A DNA stretch of 16,219 nucleotides. Origin: RGIG3528 sp045640725. GTDB lineage: Bacteria; Bacillota; Clostridia; Lachnospirales; Lachnospiraceae. Both the position numbers and the translations under genes were made by a program. This document shows positions 13,113 to 16,219 of the stretch, piece by piece; positions within the stretch are counted from its first letter, which is position 1, and every line of letters starts with the position of its first letter. Below the pieces are notes generated by a model that did not search any database, was not told the origin of the DNA, and saw nothing but the letters and a program-made list of their open reading frames with translations. The stretch is from positions 1 to 16,219 of the forward strand of contig JAZUFN010000035.1 of assembly GCA_045640725.1 (NCBI GenBank), read 5' to 3'.

Positions 13113-14939
13113 TTATTTTCTGTTAGATCTCTTTCTCATAAGAGGATCAAGAATCTTCTTTCTGATACGAAGGCTGGTAGGTGTTACTTCCAGCAGCTCA
13201 TCAGTCTCGATGAAGTCCAGGCACTGCTCCAGAGACATAATCTTAGGAGGAGTAAGTCTGAGAGCTTCATCAGCTGCGGAAGAACGGGTATTGGTAAGCT
13301 GCTTTTTCTTACATACGTTAACTTCGATATCTTCAGCCTTGGCTGACTGACCGATGACCATACCTGAGTAAACAGGAACACCTGCACCGATGAAGAGCTG
13401 TCCACGCTCCTGTGCATTGAAGAGGCCGTATGTAACAGCCTCGCCTGCCTCAAATGCGATAAGAGAGCCGGTCTTACGGTAGGCTATATCTCCCTTATAA
13501 GGAGCATAGCCGTCGAAAAGTGTATTGATAATACCATTACCCTTTGTATCTGTCATGAATTCACCTCTGTAGCCGATAAGACCACGGGAAGGAATGTCAA
13601 ATTCAAGTCTGGTATAACCACCGGAGATGGAAGACATGGAAAGCAGATCGCCCTTACGGCTGGCCAGCTTTTCGATAACAGCACCGGTGTACTCATCAGG
13701 AACGTCTACGTATGCCTTTTCGATAGGCTCCAGCTTTTTGCCGTTTTCATCAGTCTTGTAAAGAACCTCAGCCTTGGAAACCGCAAATTCAAAGCCCTCA
13801 CGACGCATATTCTCGATAAGAACGGAGAGATGAAGCTCACCACGACCTGATACCTTGAAGGCTTCAGTAGTCTCTGTGTCCTCTACACGGAGGGATACGT
13901 CTGTATTAAGCTCTCTGTAAAGTCTCTCACGAAGGTGACGGGAAGTAACAAATTTACCTTCCTTACCTGCAAGAGGAGAGTCGTTAACTACAAATGTCAT
14001 AGCAATAGTAGGCTCGGAAATCTTCTGGAAAGGAATAGGATTTGGAGCATCTACTGAGCAAAGGGTATCACCGATATGCAGGTCAGCGATACCGGAAATA
14101 GCAACGATAGCGCCCATGGAAGCCTCTTCAACTTCTATTTTTTTTAGGCCTTCATACTCGTAGAGCTTGTTGATTTTTACTCGTCTTACCTTTTCAGGCT
14201 CATGGTGGTTAACGATAGTAACTTCCTGATTTACACGAAGCTTACCGTTGCTGATTTTACCTACGCCGATACGACCAACATACTCGTTGTAGTCGATAGT
14301 GGAGATAAGCATCTGGGCAGGAGCCTCAGCATCACCCTGAGGACCCGGGATAGCATCCAGAATGGTCTCGAAGAGAGGTACCATATTTTCCTGGGAATCA
14401 GAAAGCTCCAGGATAGCCACACCCTTTTTGGCAGATGCGAATACGAAAGGACAGTCAAGCTGCTCATCGGAAGCGTCAAGGTCGATGAAAAGTTCAAGAA
14501 CTTCATCAATAACCTCTGTAGGACGAGCCTCGGGACGGTCGATTTTATTAATACATACTATAACAGGAAGAGTCAGCTCCAGAGCCTTTTTAAGAACGAA
14601 CTTTGTCTGAGGCATAACACCTTCAAAAGCGTCTACCACCAGGATAACACCGTCTACCATCTTAAGAACTCGCTCTACTTCGCCACCGAAGTCAGCATGT
14701 CCGGGAGTATCTACGATATTGATTTTATGTCCTTTGTAATTAATGGCTGTGTTTTTGGAGAGGATGGTAATACCTCTTTCACGCTCGATGTCGTTGGAGT
14801 CCATTACACGCTCAGCCACATCCTGATTGGCACGGAATGCGCCGCCCTGCTTTAAGAGCTCGTCAACCAATGTAGTCTTACCGTGGTCTACATGAGCAAT
14901 GATTGCAATATTGCGTACGTCTTCTCTGTTTGTAATCAT
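13113..14939 (-). CDS. typA: Translational GTPase TypA/BipA
   Basis: A ribosome-binding GTPase of the EF-G/LepA family, 608 residues, full length. BipA assists 50S assembly and growth under stress or cold in studied bacteria. The G domain has G1 AHVDHGKTT at 15-23, the switch region RERGITI at 53-59, G3 DTPGH at 77-81, G4 NKID at 131-134 and a G5-type FASAKKG near 166-172. Beta-barrel domain II follows (IGRIGVGKISNG pattern), then the EF-G III-like and V-like domains and the BipA-specific C-terminal domain with SRGLIGYRGEFMTDTKGNGI and the RSSAADEALRLTPP segment. The ATG at 14939 has AGAAGG 6 bases upstream. It is a single gene with its own promoter and terminator, divergent from purM. Confidence 0.97.
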   Translation of the reverse strand: MITNREDVRNIAIIAHVDHGKTTLVDELLKQGGAFRANQDVAERVMDSNDIERERGITILSKNTAINYKGHKINIVDTPGHADFGGEVERVLKMVDGVILVVDAFEGVMPQTKFVLKKALELTLPVIVCINKIDRPEARPTEVIDEVLELFIDLDASDEQLDCPFVFASAKKGVAILELSDSQENMVPLFETILDAIPGPQGDAEAPAQMLISTIDYNEYVGRIGVGKISNGKLRVNQEVTIVNHHEPEKVRRVKINKLYEYEGLKKIEVEEASMGAIVAISGIADLHIGDTLCSVDAPNPIPFQKISEPTIAMTFVVNDSPLAGKEGKFVTSRHLRERLYRELNTDVSLRVEDTETTEAFKVSGRGELHLSVLIENMRREGFEFAVSKAEVLYKTDENGKKLEPIEKAYVDVPDEYTGAVIEKLASRKGDLLSMSSISGGYTRLEFDIPSRGLIGYRGEFMTDTKGNGIINTLFDGYAPYKGDIAYRKTGSLIAFEAGEAVTYGLFNAQERGQLFIGAGVPVYSGMVIGQSAKAEDIEVNVCKKKQLTNTRSSAADEALRLTPPKIMSLEQCLDFIETDELLEVTPTSLRIRKKILDPLMRKRSNRK

Positions 14940-15003
14940 AATTACCTTCTTTCAAAATTATATAACACTGTTTAAATATGATAGAGCCTGTAGCTAATCG
15001 CGC

Positions 15004-15032
15004 ATTTTAACACGTATATACAATAAATGCAA
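15004..15032 (-). promoter_or_regulatory. typA promoter
   Basis: On the minus strand, TTGCAT (15027-15032) and TAAAAT (15004-15009) are 17 bases apart, leaving a leader of about 58 bases. A closer TATAAT at about 14958-14963 lacks a partner -35 box. Confidence 0.6.
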
Positions 15033-15106
15033 GAAATAATTTCATAAAACTTCCTAATTATAAGGAAAATCCTGTATAAACTTATTGCAATTATTAGTAA
15101 AAAGAG

Positions 15107-15136
15107 TTTTCAAAATAAATACTTCTGTGTTATTAT
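15107..15136 (+). promoter_or_regulatory. Candidate purM promoter
   Basis: TTTTCA (15107-15112) and TATTAT (15131-15136) are 18 bases apart in an A/T-rich region. The -35 match is weak. purM could also be reached from an activator-dependent site. Confidence 0.4.
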
Positions 15137-15147
15137 TTGTCCATAAG

Positions 15148-15170
15148 GCGAATCAGCGAAAGCTGTTTGC
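15148..15170 (+). promoter_or_regulatory. Leader hairpin with GAAA tetraloop before purM
   Basis: CAGC (15154-15157) and GCTG (15162-15165) close a GAAA tetraloop (15158-15161). The stem continues after a T-T mismatch with AA/TT pairs and a bulged GC/GC pair. It lies about 37 bases before the purM start and has no U-tract. It does not match any purine, ZTP or PRPP riboswitch core I know, so its role is open. Confidence 0.4.
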
Positions 15171-15206
15171 AGGAATTTCTTTAGTTAATAAGAAAGGAAT
15201 AATACT

Positions 15207-16219
15207 ATGGATTACAAGAACGCAGGAGTAGATATTGAAGCAGGTTACAAGGCAGTAGAGCTGATGAAGCAGCACGTTGCAAGAACAATGAGACCTGAAG
15301 TACTTGGAGGCCTTGGCGGCTTTTCAGGTGCATTTTCACTTGATGCATTTAAGGGGATGGAGCATCCCACACTTTTGTCAGGCACTGACGGTGTAGGTAC
15401 TAAGCTTAAGCTTGCTTTCCTTTTAGATAAGCATGATACCATCGGCATTGACTGCGTTGCCATGTGTGTTAATGACGTTGCATGTGCAGGCGGTGAGCCA
15501 TTATTTTTCCTTGACTATATTGCATGTGGCAAGAACGTTCCGGAGAAAATCGCAGCTATCGTTTCCGGTGTAGCTACAGGATGCGAGATGTCCGGCTCCG
15601 CGCTTATCGGCGGTGAGACAGCAGAAATGCCCGGCTTTTATCCTGTAGATGAGTACGACCTTGCCGGTTTTTCAGTAGGTATTGTTGACAGAGACAAGAT
15701 GATTACCGGTGAAAATTTAAAGAACGGAGATGCGCTTATTGCCATCGCTTCTTCAGGTATTCATTCCAATGGTTATTCTCTTGTTCGTAAGGTATTCCCT
15801 ATGGAAGCATCCAAGCTGAATCGCTACTGCGATGATCTGGGTATGACACTGGGTGAAGCACTCCTTACCCCTACCAAGATTTATGTAAAGGCTCTTAAGT
15901 CCATTAAGGATGCAGGCATTACCATTAAGGCTTGTTCTCATATTACCGGCGGTGGCTTCTATGAAAATATTCCACGTATGCTTAAGGCCGGCACAAGAGC
16001 TTCCATTAACAAGGCTTCTTACGAGGTTCCTGAGCTTTTCAAGCTGCTGGCTCGTGAGGGTAAAATCGAGGAGCACATGATGTACAATACCTATAATATG
16101 GGCGTAGGTATGTGTCTGGCTGTAGATGCAGCTGATGCAGATGCTACCATCCGCGCTATCAAGGCAGCAGGCGAAAATGCATGGGTACTTGGTGAAGTAG
16201 TAGACGGCGAAAAGGATAT
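15207..16219 (+). CDS. purM: Phosphoribosylformylglycinamidine cyclo-ligase PurM (AIR synthetase), 3' end outside window
   Basis: Cytosolic purine-biosynthesis enzyme. It uses ATP to close the imidazole ring of FGAM and yield aminoimidazole ribonucleotide. The 337 visible codons nearly complete the usual length of about 345. AGVDIEAG is at 6-13, the nucleotide-site loop SGTDGVGTKLKLA at 58-70, MCVNDVACAGGEPLFFLDY at 86-104, SALIGGETAEMPGFY at 131-145, GIHSNGYSLVRK at 184-195, and ACSHITGGGFYENIPRML in the C-terminal half. No break is visible. The ATG at 15207 has AAAGGA 8 bases upstream. It faces away from typA. Other pur genes probably follow to the right, beyond the window. Confidence 0.97.
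   Translation, partial: MDYKNAGVDIEAGYKAVELMKQHVARTMRPEVLGGLGGFSGAFSLDAFKGMEHPTLLSGTDGVGTKLKLAFLLDKHDTIGIDCVAMCVNDVACAGGEPLFFLDYIACGKNVPEKIAAIVSGVATGCEMSGSALIGGETAEMPGFYPVDEYDLAGFSVGIVDRDKMITGENLKNGDALIAIASSGIHSNGYSLVRKVFPMEASKLNRYCDDLGMTLGEALLTPTKIYVKALKSIKDAGITIKACSHITGGGFYENIPRMLKAGTRASINKASYEVPELFKLLAREGKIEEHMMYNTYNMGVGMCLAVDAADADATIRAIKAAGENAWVLGEVVDGEKD

Noticed and set aside
14202..14855. 217-codon open frame on the plus strand inside typA
   Set aside because: It lies entirely opposite the strongly recognised TypA coding sequence, has no ribosome site or recognisable domain, and is explained by codon bias of typA.
15171..15206. Purine, ZTP or PRPP riboswitch before purM
   Set aside because: None of the conserved cores I know are present, and there is no terminator or anti-terminator pair. 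Only a small hairpin is visible.
1..16219. CRISPR array, tRNA, rRNA or insertion sequence
   Set aside because: No regularly spaced repeats, cloverleaf arms with a conserved T-loop, rRNA motifs or transposase-like proteins were seen on either strand.

Overview
The window looks like a core-chromosome stretch of a low-to-moderate GC Gram-positive anaerobe, most likely a Clostridia member of the Lachnospiraceae type. That placement is an inference. It rests on AGGAGG/AAGGAG ribosome binding sites, sigma-A-like promoters with TTGxxx and TATAAT-like boxes, intrinsic terminators with U-tracts, a LytTR regulator, a DUF368 protein and the style of the encoded proteins. I see no insertion sequences, phage genes, CRISPR arrays, rRNA or tRNA genes. 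No gene-free stretch exceeds 300 bases. The largest gaps are 267, 204 and 193 bases, and each holds divergent promoters.

Layout. 1-1117 (minus): a small DUF4190-like membrane protein followed by a CPA2-type cation/proton antiporter that runs off the left edge. Two short hairpins lie in and beside the gap between them. 1231-2291 (minus): galE with its own promoter and terminator. 2406-3492 (plus): a LacI-family regulator divergent from galE, with a near-perfect operator palindrome sitting on its own transcription start. 3528-6088 (minus): dprA and comM, overlapping by 13 bases. 6226-11436 (plus): a tight six-gene unit from a strong promoter to a strong terminator. It holds an rRNA-methyltransferase-like protein, a DUF368 polyprenyl-phosphate transporter, a three-gene ZnuABC-type metal importer and an HTH protein with a probable Panacea/SocA-like (DUF4065) domain. 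11469-12953 (minus): a LytTR regulator and a two-helix coiled-coil membrane protein. 13113-14939 (minus): typA/bipA. 15207-16219 (plus): purM, cut by the right edge a few residues before its end.

How the parts fit. Most genes are housekeeping: galactose/UDP-sugar interconversion, DNA processing, translation GTPase, purine synthesis. Two regions deserve attention. The first is the znu operon, which ends in an HTH-Panacea-like protein with no visible toxin partner and whose binding protein and ATPase have unusual features. The second is the LytTR plus coiled-coil membrane-protein pair, with an inverted repeat overlapping its promoter, which resembles a membrane-signal/transcription-factor cassette of unknown input. 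All functional calls come from reading the sequence and remembered family motifs. No database search was run.
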